Shown here: in pieces, positions 7,312 through 16,657 of the stretch
How positions within the stretch are numbered: the stretch's first letter is position 1
How the letters are laid out: every line of letters begins with the position of its first letter
Origin: Sphingobium sp. SYK-6
Lineage (GTDB): Bacteria; Pseudomonadota; Alphaproteobacteria; Sphingomonadales; Sphingomonadaceae
Direction: 5' to 3'
NCBI RefSeq assembly: GCF_000283515.1
Contig: NC_015976.1
Coordinates: 2,388,501 to 2,452,500, forward strand
DNA: 64,000 nt
Notes under the pieces: model-generated
Databases searched by the model: none
Told to the model about the DNA's origin: nothing
What the model saw: only the letters and a program-made list of their open reading frames with translations
Program-made: the position numbers and the translations under genes

Positions 7312-7658
7312 AACGTCGCAGCCTTCATTTTCACGAAGGCCTTGCTGTCTGTCGTGCCGAGGAACTTCCGGCCGTCCTTGAATACTGCCACGAATGTGAC
7401 GTCTTTCCCGCGCCCTCCCGCAAGCAATCCTGCGAGCAGCCCGACCGGGCCAAGCAATGTGGCGCCGACTATACCCCATCCGACAGTGCCGCCGACCCGC
7501 TTTACGGCCTCTTCGGTGGCCTGTTCGATCGATTGGAGCTGAGATGCCGGGATGCCCTCAAATCCTCCCCAGCCTCCCTTCGGCAGCGCAAAAGAGCCGA
7601 AGGTGAATTGGCCGGCCCCCTTGCCCCAATCACCCGCATGAACATGAACCTTGGCCAT
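7308..7658 (-). CDS. Reverse-strand accessory (moron-like) protein with glycine-rich membrane segment
   Basis: A 116-residue protein on the opposite strand to all surrounding tail genes. ATG 7658 has a perfect GGAGG site 6 bases upstream; an adjacent GTG is less likely. Residues about 60-84 (VGWGIVGATLLGPVGLLAGLL) form a glycine-rich hydrophobic segment, flanked by basic residues and a C-terminal beta region (DVTFVAVFKDGRKFLGTTDSK). Its stop overlaps the + strand chaperone stop. A lone reverse gene in a late operon suggests expression in the lysogen, perhaps affecting the cell surface or superinfection. The function is unknown. Confidence 0.6.
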   Translation of the reverse strand: MAKVHVHAGDWGKGAGQFTFGSFALPKGGWGGFEGIPASQLQSIEQATEEAVKRVGGTVGWGIVGATLLGPVGLLAGLLAGGRGKDVTFVAVFKDGRKFLGTTDSKAFVKMKAATF

Positions 7659-7695
7659 CACCTTCCTCCATGATCGAAAGCCGCCATCCTCACCC

Positions 7696-7732
7696 GACGA
7701 CGGTAATCCACTCCAATCATGAAACCTAGCAT
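7696..7732 (+). promoter_or_regulatory. Phage promoter-like element 3 (upstream of tape measure gene)
   Basis: GACGACGGTAATCC and -10-like TAGCAT (7727-7732) at the standard spacing. ATG 7739 lies exactly 7 bases after the hexamer, the predicted start point. There is no Shine-Dalgarno sequence. Confidence 0.6.
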
Positions 7733-7738
7733 GATGGC

Positions 7739-10642
7739 ATGCCCGAGGTCGATCCCGTCATCCTCCGCTTGCTGGTCGACAACGGCAAGTTTCAGGCCGA
7801 GATGCGCAATACGGCGCGTCTCGTGGAGAGCACCATGGGCAGGCAAGAGCGCTCTGTCCAAAACCTTGAAGCGCAATTCAGGAAATCGTCAGGCGCGATA
7901 GGCGCGAGCCTGAAGGGGCTGGCCGGGACACTGGGCGCCGCCTTTACCGGGCGCGAGCTGGTCGGGCTGATCGACGGCTTCACCCGCGTGCAGAACAGCC
8001 TTCGCGTCGCCGGGCTTGAGGGGCAGGAACTCGCCAAGGTGCAGCAACAGCTCCTTGAACTGTCGGCGCGCTACGGCGTGTCGCTGGAAAGCCTGTCCTC
8101 CCTGTTCGGCAACGCCACGCAGGCCGGCAAGGAACTCGGCGCATCTCAAGCAGAGATCGTCAGGCTGACCGAGGCGACGGCGCAATCTCTGCTCATCACC
8201 GGCACCAGCGCCACGGCGGCATCCGGGGCCATCCTCGGGCTTCAACAGGCGCTCGCCTCCGGCACAGTGCGCGCAGAGGAATTCAACCAGATCAACGAGG
8301 GCGGCCTGCGCCCCTTGTTGCAGGCGGCGGCAAACGCCGAGAAATATGGCGGTTCGGTCGCCAAGCTGCGGCAGGCCGTCATCGACGGGAAGGTCAGCAG
8401 CCAGGAATTCTACCAGGCGATCCTTGCCGGTGCCACGGCGCTGGAAAGCCAGGCCGCCAAGGCGACGCTGACGATATCCGGCGCATTCGAGAGCCTGAAC
8501 AGTCAACTCACCGCCTATGTTGGCGAGGCCGCAAAGGCCAATGGCGTCTCGGCGGCGCTGGCGATCGGCATCCAGAAGCTGGCCGACAATCTCGACCTCG
8601 CAGCCGGAGCCCTTGCCGTTATCGCTGCCGTGCTGGCCGGGCGCTTTGCCGCGAGTATGGTTGTGGCCGGTGCGGGCCTTGTTCGCACGCAGATCGCAGC
8701 CGCCACGACCGCTGCCAGCTTCAATGCGATGACGCTTCAAGCGACACGCGCATCAACCGCTCTGACCACTGTTGGTGCGGTTGGCGCCGCGACTGGAAGG
8801 GCATTGCTCGCTGCGTTCGGTGGCCCGGTTGGGTTGGCCGTCACGGCGCTGACCCTTGGCGTTGGCTATTATGTGATCCAGGCCAATGCCGCGAAAGCCG
8901 CATCTGAAGACCTGAAGAACCAGCTTCAGGTGTCCGCTGACAGCCTCAGCGCGGCTGAGGAGCGCGCCAGAAAGGCTGGCGTCGAGGTCGAAAACCTTGG
9001 CGATAAGTCGTCATCGGCGACAGGCGACGTGTTCAGCATCGGCCGGGCGATGAAATTCGCATCCGACGCCGCATCGCAACTGGCCAAGAACGCGAAATTC
9101 GCTGCGGCCGCAACGGCGACATTGCGCGCCGTCGAGGCAGAGCGCCGGATTGCCGAGATCGATTCATACGGAAAGCCAAACGAAACGCTTTCGCGCATCA
9201 ATGCCGCGCTCGGCGGGCAGAAGTCAAACGAGGTCATCAACAAGGCATTCGAGAGCCTGCAAGCGGAGAGGGGCGCGCTTCAGGCCATCGCGCAGAACGC
9301 GCGGCAGGAGGCGAAGGTCATTCTCGCAACGCCTGATGCAGCGTTCAATGAAAAGAGCCCCGCTCCTGCGCCGGCAGGCGATGACAAGAAAAAGAAGAAA
9401 GGCCGCGCCGGCCCGACTGCGGAAGAAATCGAGGCCCGCTTCCAGAGCGAGCTTTCAAACGAGATACAGCGCACCATCGAAGCGCGGCGCAGCATCGCGA
9501 TCGGCGCCGAGGAACAGGCTGCGCTTGAGCGGCAGGCGCTCGCCATCGCCGTCGAACGCTACAAATCCGACGTGCAGGCGGACAAGAACTACTCCGATGC
9601 GCAGAAGGCCGCCCTTCAGGCGCAGGCCGACAAGACAGCCGAAATCGAGCGCGAGCGGATCAACATCAACGAGCGCGAGGCACTGGCGCGCGAGCAACTT
9701 GACGTCATGTCCGGCGAGATCGCCAATGACCGCGACATCGCTTCCGCACAGGCCCGGTTGGCTGAGACGAGAGATGAGCGCGCGCGGCTTGAGTTCAGAC
9801 TTCTTGACCTCGCCTATGAGCAGGAGCGGGCGGAACTTGAAGCGGTTCTCGCCAGCGAAACCGCCACCAAGGCGCAGAAGGACATCGCCAACGCGCGCCT
9901 CGCCATCCTCGGGCAACTCCGCGGAATGGAAGCCGAGGAAATCGGCCGCCGCTATGAATCCCCCCTTGAGCGCCGTCGCCGCGATGTTCGGGAAACCGCC
10001 GCCAACATGGGCGACGCGATCCAGAATATCGAGCTGGATGCAGTTGATCGCCTCACCGATGGTCTTGCCGACGCCTCGACGGAGTTCATCAAGCTCGGTG
10101 GCGTTGCGGGCGATGTTCTCAACGGCATCATTCGTGACATGATCCGCCTTGCCGCGCAGCAGGCGATTTTCGGTGGCGCGGGCGTTGGCGGCATTCTCGG
10201 CACGATCGGCGGGTTGTTCGGGATCGGCGGCGCCGGGGCCGCAGCATCCGGCGCCGACATCGTGTTCAATCCCCAGACTGCCGCGAAATATGGGTTTGCC
10301 TCCGGTGGCTACACGGGCGACGGCAATCCGGGCGACGTGGCCGGCTTCGTCCACAAGGGCGAGTATGTGATCCCCGCCAGCGCCGTGCAACGCATCGGGG
10401 TCGCCAATCTCGACGCCCTGTCGTCAGCCCGCTCAATGACCGGCGTTTCGGCGGCCTCGCCTGCCTCCGCGATGAATGGCACGATCCGGGTCGCGATCAC
10501 GATGGACAACGACGTGTTCACGGCGCGGGTGCAGGAGGCGAGCGTTCCTGTCGCCGTGGAAGTTGTGCGCCAGAACGGCCCAGGCCTCATCCAGGCCGCG
10601 AAGGCTGAGACGATGCGCGACATGACCCGCCCGCGCCTCTGA
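7739..10642 (+). CDS. Tail tape measure protein
   Basis: A 967-residue protein that sets tail length and is probably ejected with the DNA. Residues about 60-250 match the tape measure domain seen in many prophages (QQALASGTVRAEEFNQINEG; GGSVAKLRQAVIDGKVSSQE). Residues about 285-390 are strongly hydrophobic and could insert in the membrane. Residues about 560-780 form a long charged coiled coil. At roughly 1.5 angstrom per residue, the known rule for such proteins, the tail would be near 145 nm. The start has no Shine-Dalgarno sequence and coincides with the predicted transcription start of element 3. Confidence 0.9.
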   Translation: MPEVDPVILRLLVDNGKFQAEMRNTARLVESTMGRQERSVQNLEAQFRKSSGAIGASLKGLAGTLGAAFTGRELVGLIDGFTRVQNSLRVAGLEGQELAKVQQQLLELSARYGVSLESLSSLFGNATQAGKELGASQAEIVRLTEATAQSLLITGTSATAASGAILGLQQALASGTVRAEEFNQINEGGLRPLLQAAANAEKYGGSVAKLRQAVIDGKVSSQEFYQAILAGATALESQAAKATLTISGAFESLNSQLTAYVGEAAKANGVSAALAIGIQKLADNLDLAAGALAVIAAVLAGRFAASMVVAGAGLVRTQIAAATTAASFNAMTLQATRASTALTTVGAVGAATGRALLAAFGGPVGLAVTALTLGVGYYVIQANAAKAASEDLKNQLQVSADSLSAAEERARKAGVEVENLGDKSSSATGDVFSIGRAMKFASDAASQLAKNAKFAAAATATLRAVEAERRIAEIDSYGKPNETLSRINAALGGQKSNEVINKAFESLQAERGALQAIAQNARQEAKVILATPDAAFNEKSPAPAPAGDDKKKKKGRAGPTAEEIEARFQSELSNEIQRTIEARRSIAIGAEEQAALERQALAIAVERYKSDVQADKNYSDAQKAALQAQADKTAEIERERININEREALAREQLDVMSGEIANDRDIASAQARLAETRDERARLEFRLLDLAYEQERAELEAVLASETATKAQKDIANARLAILGQLRGMEAEEIGRRYESPLERRRRDVRETAANMGDAIQNIELDAVDRLTDGLADASTEFIKLGGVAGDVLNGIIRDMIRLAAQQAIFGGAGVGGILGTIGGLFGIGGAGAAASGADIVFNPQTAAKYGFASGGYTGDGNPGDVAGFVHKGEYVIPASAVQRIGVANLDALSSARSMTGVSAASPASAMNGTIRVAITMDNDVFTARVQEASVPVAVEVVRQNGPGLIQAAKAETMRDMTRPRL

Positions 10643-10677
10643 CGACGGTAATCCAGTTCCGGCCATCGCCCTACCCT
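10641..10677 (+). promoter_or_regulatory. Phage promoter-like element 4 (upstream of distal tail gene)
   Basis: GACGACGGTAATCC overlaps the tape measure stop codon. The -10-like TACCCT lies at 10672-10677 and ATG 10685 is 8 bases after it. No Shine-Dalgarno sequence precedes the ATG. Confidence 0.6.
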
Positions 10678-10684
10678 CGCGCGC

Positions 10685-11284
10685 ATGGCCGAAATCACCA
10701 TGCCTGCCGGCGACCTTGAAGATGTCGAGATCGAACTTGACCAGAATTTTCAGGTCAACCGCAGCGCATGGACCGGACGCAGGCGTGTCACTGGCATGCC
10801 GGGCGTGCAGAAATGGTACGCCAGCGCGACGGTTCCGGATATCGCGACGGAGGAAGACGAGCGCCCGTGGCGCCTGTTCCTGCTCTCCCTGCGCGGCCCC
10901 CTGAACTGGTTTCGCTTCCCGGTCGCGTGCAGCCAGCGCGCCGGCTCTAACCCCACGGTCCGTGCCGGTGGCGGGCCATTCACTAGCCTTCCGCTTGAGG
11001 GGCTACCGAACTCGGCGACCGTCCTGAAAGGTGGACAGTATATGACCGTGCCCCTCCCGTCCGGGAGGCATCGGCTCGTGATGCTTACCGCCGATCTGGT
11101 CACGAACGGCTCCGGTCAGGGGACAGCCACGTTCGTCCCTGAACTGACCGAGACGCCAACGACCGGGGCGATAGTCGAAACGATCAACCCCTTCCTCATG
11201 GCGGCACTCACTGACAGTCGGCAAGGCTGGAAGCTCAGCAATGGCGTGAGCGTCTTCCAGATCGTCGCAGAGGAGGCGTTGTGA
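10685..11284 (+). CDS. Distal tail-type minor tail protein, putative
   Basis: A 199-residue protein directly after the tape measure, the usual place for the distal tail protein. It is Trp/Arg-rich and beta-rich (RVTGMPGVQKWYASATVPDI; LRGPLNWFRFPVACSQ). The C-terminal half has GRHRLVMLTADLVTNGSGQG and ends in a short helix. This resembles the tail proteins preceding the tip module in alphaproteobacterial siphophages. The precise family is uncertain. It starts the tail-tip sub-operon behind element 4. Confidence 0.6.
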   Translation: MAEITMPAGDLEDVEIELDQNFQVNRSAWTGRRRVTGMPGVQKWYASATVPDIATEEDERPWRLFLLSLRGPLNWFRFPVACSQRAGSNPTVRAGGGPFTSLPLEGLPNSATVLKGGQYMTVPLPSGRHRLVMLTADLVTNGSGQGTATFVPELTETPTTGAIVETINPFLMAALTDSRQGWKLSNGVSVFQIVAEEAL

Positions 11285-11934
11285 GCCGCCCCGACGCAAC
11301 GGCATCGGCGGCGCTGGATCACGACTTCATCCGCCCGGGCTTTTTCTGCTTCCTCGACATCGTCGGCGATCCGTTTCGCATCAACACGCTCGGCGTGGAC
11401 CTGCTCATTACCGGCACGCCCTATCCGGAAATGAACGACCAGACGTTCCTTGGGGTAACCGGCAGGCTCGTTGATATCGGCCCGGTCAATGTGAAGGGCG
11501 GCGGCTCTGACAGCGTCATGGCCAGACTCTCCGGCCTGCGCGATCTCGACAACGATACGCTGAACACGATCGGCGACCGCGCCAACTGGCAGGGGCGAAC
11601 GGCGATGCTCTGGCGGATGATCCGCGATGTGGCTGGTGCCCAGCAGGGCGCGATCCAGCACTATTACACGGGATACATGACCTCGCTCGCCATTTCCGGC
11701 GAACCGCAGTCGCAGACCATCGAACTGACCATTGAAAGCTACCTCGCTGCATTCAGCGAGGCGAGTAACCGGACCTATCTCGATCAGGAATTGTTCGATC
11801 CCGGCGACCTGTCGGCACGCGCCAGCATCGCCATCGCGAATGGCATATCCGGCAATCCGCTGATGAGCAACACGCAGACCAATTCCGGCGGTGGCGCTCG
11901 CCCGGTCGGATATTCCGGGCAGCCGCTCAAATGA
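11281..11934 (+). CDS. Minor tail protein, putative
   Basis: A 217-residue protein starting with GTG in a GTGA overlap with the previous gene. Mixed alpha/beta; it includes FLDIVGDPFRINTLGVDLL, GRLVDIGPVNVKGGG and a segment with ESYLAAFSEASNRTYLDQEL. The middle resembles the part of tail-hub proteins that defines evenly spaced beta strands, but no named domain is clear. It sits between the distal tail-like protein and the NlpC/P60-like gene, where lambda L or a GTA hub protein would be. Confidence 0.55.
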   Translation: MSRPDATASAALDHDFIRPGFFCFLDIVGDPFRINTLGVDLLITGTPYPEMNDQTFLGVTGRLVDIGPVNVKGGGSDSVMARLSGLRDLDNDTLNTIGDRANWQGRTAMLWRMIRDVAGAQQGAIQHYYTGYMTSLAISGEPQSQTIELTIESYLAAFSEASNRTYLDQELFDPGDLSARASIAIANGISGNPLMSNTQTNSGGGARPVGYSGQPLK

Positions 11935-12344
11935 TCGCGCGTCGCCCCGATTGGGAGGTGCGGCTGTCCGCATATCTCGCTGAACGGTTCGATGCGATCG
12001 TGTTCGAATGGGGGGCGAGCGACTGTGCCCTTTATACGGCCGATGCCGTGCTGGCGATGACGGACGCTGACATCGCCGCGCGGTTCCGGGGCAAATATTC
12101 GACGGCGGCTGGCTCGGCCAAAGCGCTCAGGAAATATGGCGCCGGGACGCTCAAGGACACCTTCGATACGCTGCTTCCGCCCAAGCCTGTCGGCTACGCC
12201 CGGCGCGGGGACGTTGTGATGCACGACGGCGCGGTTGGCATCTGCATCGGTGCCGATGCGCTTTTCATGCGGCTCCCCGAGGCTGGGCCGGGCCTTGAGC
12301 GCATTCCCCGGCCGGACTGGTCGCATGCCTGGAGCGTCGGATGA
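11931..12344 (+). CDS. DUF6950 / NlpC-P60-like tail tip protein
   Basis: A 137-residue protein related to NlpC/P60 cysteine peptidases, the family that includes lambda gpK. The nucleophile motif FEWGASDC gives Cys32. The strand GDVVMHDGAVGICIGA corresponds to the canonical GHVGIY region, but the usual catalytic His is Ala101. Catalysis may be lost or use another residue; His98 lies close by. ATGA overlaps link it to both neighbours. Expected role: tail tip assembly or local peptidoglycan opening during DNA entry. Confidence 0.7.
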   Translation: MIARRPDWEVRLSAYLAERFDAIVFEWGASDCALYTADAVLAMTDADIAARFRGKYSTAAGSAKALRKYGAGTLKDTFDTLLPPKPVGYARRGDVVMHDGAVGICIGADALFMRLPEAGPGLERIPRPDWSHAWSVG

Positions 12345-15300
12345 GTGGCGTTATAAAGGCGGTCGGCAAGGTCGCCGGCATCGTCGCGGCGGGACTCGCC
12401 ATCGCGACCGGCGTCGGGGCAATCGCTGGCGCGACCATTATCGCAGGCATCGCGTCGGCTACGGCTGTCATGACCGTGGCCGGTGTCGTCTCGGTCGGCG
12501 CCTCGCTGCTCACACGCCCCAAGGCGCCCTCCGTCTCTCCTGCAACGACCGACCGCCTGACGGCGAGTATCGACACGAAGGCCTTTCGCAAGCTCGGGTT
12601 CGGCAAGACGGCGCTGGCGACTGATATCCGCGATCAGGAGATCACCGGCGCGGAGCAGGACGAGGTCCACCGGTTCGTTGTCCTTGCCAGCCACAAGATT
12701 GCATCGATCGATGAGCTTTGGCTTGACGACAAACTGGCGTGGACGGCCACCGGGGGTATCGCCGCCGAGTTCCTGGGATATCTCGGCGTCGAGGGCTACA
12801 CCGAGGGGAGCGCGGCGAACGCCAAGAACATCAGCCCGCGCATGGGTAACACGCGCCGATATACCGGCCTTGCGTGGATGTATCTGCGCTTCAAGGTCTC
12901 GGGCAACAGCAAGAAGGCCGAAAGCCCGTTCGCGCAGTCCATCCCGTCGCGCGTCACCATCGTTGGCAAAGGCGCATTGGTCTATGATCCACGCCTCGAC
13001 AGTACCGTTCCGGGTGGCTTCGGCCCCATGCGTGCGGACGATCAGACTACCTGGGGCTGGGATGATGACGCAGCCCGCAACCCGGCCCTGCAAACGCTCT
13101 GGTATCTCCTTGGCTGGCGCATCCAGAACCCCGTCACGAGCGAATGGCGTCTCGCTGTCGGCAAGGGGATTCCGCCGGCACGCATAGACCTCGCCAGCTT
13201 CATCACGGCGGCGAACCTGTGCGATGAGCCGGTGGCGCTCGCCGGTGGCGGGACGCAGCCGCGCTATCGCAGCGACGGCCTGTTCTCCGAAGGTGATCCC
13301 ACGTCGGTCGTGCTGGACCAGCTCAAGGCCAGCATGAACGCCGAGCTGGACGACCTCGACGGCAAGATCAGGATCACGGTCGCGCACAACGACCTCGCCA
13401 CGCCGATCGCCGACTTTTCCGAAGACGACATTCTGGGCGCCTTCACATGGGATCAGACCGCGCCGCTTGAAGAAATGTTCAACGTCGTGCGCGGCACGTT
13501 CATCGATCCGTCGCCTCAGTCGCTTTATCAGGCGGTCGACTTCCCGGAAGTGCGCATCGATAGCCCTGACGGGATTGATCGCTATCAGCCTGTCAATTTC
13601 CAGACCGTGCAGGATGCGCGACAGGCCCAGCGACTCGCCAAGCAGCGCATCGCGCGGATGCTCTATTCTGGTCGCTTCACGGCGACTTTCGGTCACCGCG
13701 CATGGAGGGTTCAGAAGAACGACGTTGTCCGTTTGACCTTCGCCCCGCTTGGGTGGACCAACAAGCTGTTTCGTGTCGTCCAGACCGCCGTTCAGGTTGA
13801 CGGCCAAGTGCCGATGGTACTCCAGGTTGAGCATGCAGATATCTATCTGTGGGATGCTGACGAGCGCCCGGCAATCGAGCCCGTAGAACCAACCACCTAT
13901 GACCCGTATCTGAACCCCATCTATCAGGATATCGTCGATCCGAAATATGGCGACGGGACGTCAATAGATGATTTTCGAAGCACGGTTGAAACTCAGATAG
14001 GAGATATACAGGACGCACTTGAAGGCATCAGCGGAGAGTTTGTCCTTACCGGCCAACTAACCAATCCTTCCTTCAATATATTCGCATATGCCGATGGAAC
14101 TCTGGTATCCACAGCCGGGGCTTCCGGCACTTTCATCGTCAAGCAGGGCAATACTGTTGTCCCGGCATCGTCTGTCGAGTTCAGTTCTTCCGCTTCTGCG
14201 GGTGTGACAGGCTCTATAAATGCGGACGGCGATTATTCGGTCACCGGCCTTACCGTCGACAATGGCTCACTTACGCTGACCGCAATATATGCCGGCGTGC
14301 CACTGACTCAGATATTCAAGGTCACCAGGACGATAGTCGGTTACGAAATCGTTTCCTCTCTGCCGACCACCAATCTGTTCGAAGGCCGCGTCGTGTTCCT
14401 CGATACGGACGGCAAGCTCTATCGCTATCACGCCAGCGCATGGACGAAGGCTGTTGAGGCCACGGACATCTCCGGACAGATCATTGCGAGCCAGATCTCC
14501 GATGGCGCGGTCAGCATCGCCAAATTCGCGTCGGGCATACAGCCGGTGGCAATCGTCAGCAGCGTGCCGGGCTCTCTGTCCACCCGCGCCGTGTTCAATA
14601 CGACCGATGGGAAGCTCTATCGCTGGAATGGTTCGGCCTATGTCGCTACGGTCCCCACGACCGATCTGACGGGCACCATCATAACGGCGCAAATCGCAGA
14701 TGCGGCGCTGACCACGGCCAAATTCGCATCCGGCATACAACCCGTGACGATTGTCAGCGCCGTGCCGGGCTCGCTCTCGACGCGCACCGTCTTCAACACC
14801 ACCGACGGCAAGATGTACCGCTGGAATGGTTCGGCCTATGTGGCGACTGTCCCGACCAGTGATCTCACCGGCACCGTCACGGACGCGCAGATTGCCGGGA
14901 TGGCCGCGAGCAAGGTCACAGGAACGCTGTCTGACAGCCAGCTTGCGGCGATTTCGGCGGCGAAGATCACCGGGCAAATCACCTCGACGCAGATCACGGA
15001 CGGCGCGATCAGCACGCCCAAGCTCGCCGCCGGTTCCGTTACCGCCGCCCAGATCGCAGCTGACACCATCACGGCAGCGCAGATCGCGGCGGGGGCAATT
15101 ACGGCGTCTGAACTGGCAGCTGGGTCAGTGATTGCCGGGAAGATCGCTGCGGGCACTATCCAGGCCATTGACATCGCGGCTGGGGCGATCACGACCGCCA
15201 AGCTCGCCGCGGGCGCGGTAACGGCGAACGAGATCGCCGCCGATACGATCACGGCGGGGCAAATCGCCGCAGGCGCGATCAGCGCCAGCGAGATCGCGGC

Positions 15301-16657
15301 CGGTGCCGTGGTGGCAGGAAAAATCGCCGCCAATGCCGTCACGTCCAATGAGATACTTGCCGGGAGTATCACCACGGCGAAAATCGCCGCCGGAGCGGTC
15401 ACAGCGACGCAGATCGCAGCTGACACCATCACGGCAGCGCAGATCGCGGCCGGCGCGATCTCGGCAAGCGAGATCGCCGCCGGGGCGGTCACCACCAACA
15501 AGCTGGCGATTATTCCGGAAAGCCTGATACCGGACCCCTATTTCCGCGACCCGACCTATTGGGCCGGTGGCGGCGTGGATGCTGGGGGTTGGTTCCCGGA
15601 AAATAGCGCTACCGGTAACTTCATAGAGGCGCTTGGTGCCCCAAGCGGCCTCACGCTGGCGCCGATCGGAGCGACGATTAAGTATGCATGGGGCGCAGTG
15701 CTGCCGTTCTCCGGCGTCGGTCAGGTGCTCAGGCTTCGCTTCAGGGCGCTCAATCCGGGCGCTGATGCCATGATTGCGACTCTGTTGTTCCGCGACAAGA
15801 ATAATGCGGTCATTCCCGTCTATCTCTCGATCAATATCCCCGCCGGCACGTCCTCACCGCAAACATTCACCGCGCAGCAAGTCGTCCCAGAAGGCACCTG
15901 TTTCATTCAGCAGGTCGTCTACAATGATGGATCAGTCGCGAGCGCCAGTCACCGATCGATCACCGCGCTCAAGCTGGACGTAGCGGCGAGCGCCGAACTG
16001 CTCGTCGACGGCAGCATCACGGCTTCCAAGATTGTCGCCGGCTCCATCACCGGCGACCGTATCGCCGCCAACACGATTGCGGCCGGGAATATCGGCAGCG
16101 AGCAGATCACGGCGGACAAGATCGCGGCGGGGGCCATCATCGCCGGGAAGATCGCGGCCAACGCCGTGACCGCGCTGACAATCGCGGTGGATACGATCAC
16201 GGCCAGCAAGTTCGTGACGGACGCTGGCGTCGATCTGGCGGCCATCGTTCCGGGGGCGATCAACACGGCGACCAGCGCCACGCAGGTGAGCCCCGTGAAC
16301 ATGAACGACACCACCAGCTCAAGCCTGCCCCTGCTCGCGACATCGGGCATAGCGTGCGGCGCGGACGATTTCATTTATCTGCGAATTCGCGCGCAGATCA
16401 CCGCGTCCTCAAGCTTCATCGGCATCGTCTATGTCGACCGCTACGTCAACGGGGTCCTCAGTTCGACGCTCGGGGGCTATATCGGGGACAGCAACAGCTT
16501 TCTGGGCGTCTCCGGGGCCCAGACGCGCACATTTACCGTGGAAGACGGCACGCATCCGGCCGGGCTGATCCACTATGTCCTGCGCGCGGTCTGCACCGGA
16601 GGGACGGCTACGTTCAATAATTCGTACATCTCCTATCGAAGGTTCGCGATGAAATGA
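12341..16657 (+). CDS. Tail tip/central fibre protein (gpJ-like) with long repeat region
   Basis: A 1438-residue protein. Residues about 5-65 are hydrophobic, like the N-terminus of lambda gpI/gpJ-type tip proteins. Residues about 70-520 resemble the tail hub/tip core (VHRFVVLASHKIASIDELWL; GLAWMYLRFKV; FTWDQTAPLEEMFNVVRGTF). Residues about 700-880 contain two copies of a 66-residue unit. Residues about 900-1060 hold roughly 16 consecutive ten-residue repeats (consensus IAAGAITASE), with a second block near 1225-1290. The end (about 1300-1438) is a distinct C-terminal domain likely to contact the receptor. Starts in an ATGA overlap. Confidence 0.85.
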   Translation: MSGVIKAVGKVAGIVAAGLAIATGVGAIAGATIIAGIASATAVMTVAGVVSVGASLLTRPKAPSVSPATTDRLTASIDTKAFRKLGFGKTALATDIRDQEITGAEQDEVHRFVVLASHKIASIDELWLDDKLAWTATGGIAAEFLGYLGVEGYTEGSAANAKNISPRMGNTRRYTGLAWMYLRFKVSGNSKKAESPFAQSIPSRVTIVGKGALVYDPRLDSTVPGGFGPMRADDQTTWGWDDDAARNPALQTLWYLLGWRIQNPVTSEWRLAVGKGIPPARIDLASFITAANLCDEPVALAGGGTQPRYRSDGLFSEGDPTSVVLDQLKASMNAELDDLDGKIRITVAHNDLATPIADFSEDDILGAFTWDQTAPLEEMFNVVRGTFIDPSPQSLYQAVDFPEVRIDSPDGIDRYQPVNFQTVQDARQAQRLAKQRIARMLYSGRFTATFGHRAWRVQKNDVVRLTFAPLGWTNKLFRVVQTAVQVDGQVPMVLQVEHADIYLWDADERPAIEPVEPTTYDPYLNPIYQDIVDPKYGDGTSIDDFRSTVETQIGDIQDALEGISGEFVLTGQLTNPSFNIFAYADGTLVSTAGASGTFIVKQGNTVVPASSVEFSSSASAGVTGSINADGDYSVTGLTVDNGSLTLTAIYAGVPLTQIFKVTRTIVGYEIVSSLPTTNLFEGRVVFLDTDGKLYRYHASAWTKAVEATDISGQIIASQISDGAVSIAKFASGIQPVAIVSSVPGSLSTRAVFNTTDGKLYRWNGSAYVATVPTTDLTGTIITAQIADAALTTAKFASGIQPVTIVSAVPGSLSTRTVFNTTDGKMYRWNGSAYVATVPTSDLTGTVTDAQIAGMAASKVTGTLSDSQLAAISAAKITGQITSTQITDGAISTPKLAAGSVTAAQIAADTITAAQIAAGAITASELAAGSVIAGKIAAGTIQAIDIAAGAITTAKLAAGAVTANEIAADTITAGQIAAGAISASEIAAGAVVAGKIAANAVTSNEILAGSITTAKIAAGAVTATQIAADTITAAQIAAGAISASEIAAGAVTTNKLAIIPESLIPDPYFRDPTYWAGGGVDAGGWFPENSATGNFIEALGAPSGLTLAPIGATIKYAWGAVLPFSGVGQVLRLRFRALNPGADAMIATLLFRDKNNAVIPVYLSINIPAGTSSPQTFTAQQVVPEGTCFIQQVVYNDGSVASASHRSITALKLDVAASAELLVDGSITASKIVAGSITGDRIAANTIAAGNIGSEQITADKIAAGAIIAGKIAANAVTALTIAVDTITASKFVTDAGVDLAAIVPGAINTATSATQVSPVNMNDTTSSSLPLLATSGIACGADDFIYLRIRAQITASSSFIGIVYVDRYVNGVLSSTLGGYIGDSNSFLGVSGAQTRTFTVEDGTHPAGLIHYVLRAVCTGGTATFNNSYISYRRFAMK
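15050..15450 (+). repeat. Ten-codon tandem repeats with a 41-base exact duplication
   Basis: The fibre gene's 30-base units continue to about 15510. Within them the same 41 bases occur at 15050-15090 and 15410-15450, exactly 360 bases (12 units) apart. Recombination between these copies would remove or add 12 units without changing frame. Confidence 0.8.

Noticed and set aside
14836..15501. Long reverse-strand reading frame across the fibre repeats
   Set aside because: Its Ala/Val/Ile-rich product simply mirrors the 30-base repeats of the fibre gene and has no ribosome site.
15020..15510. Possible CRISPR-like array
   Set aside because: The 30-base units are contiguous, in frame and without spacers; they are protein-coding repeats.
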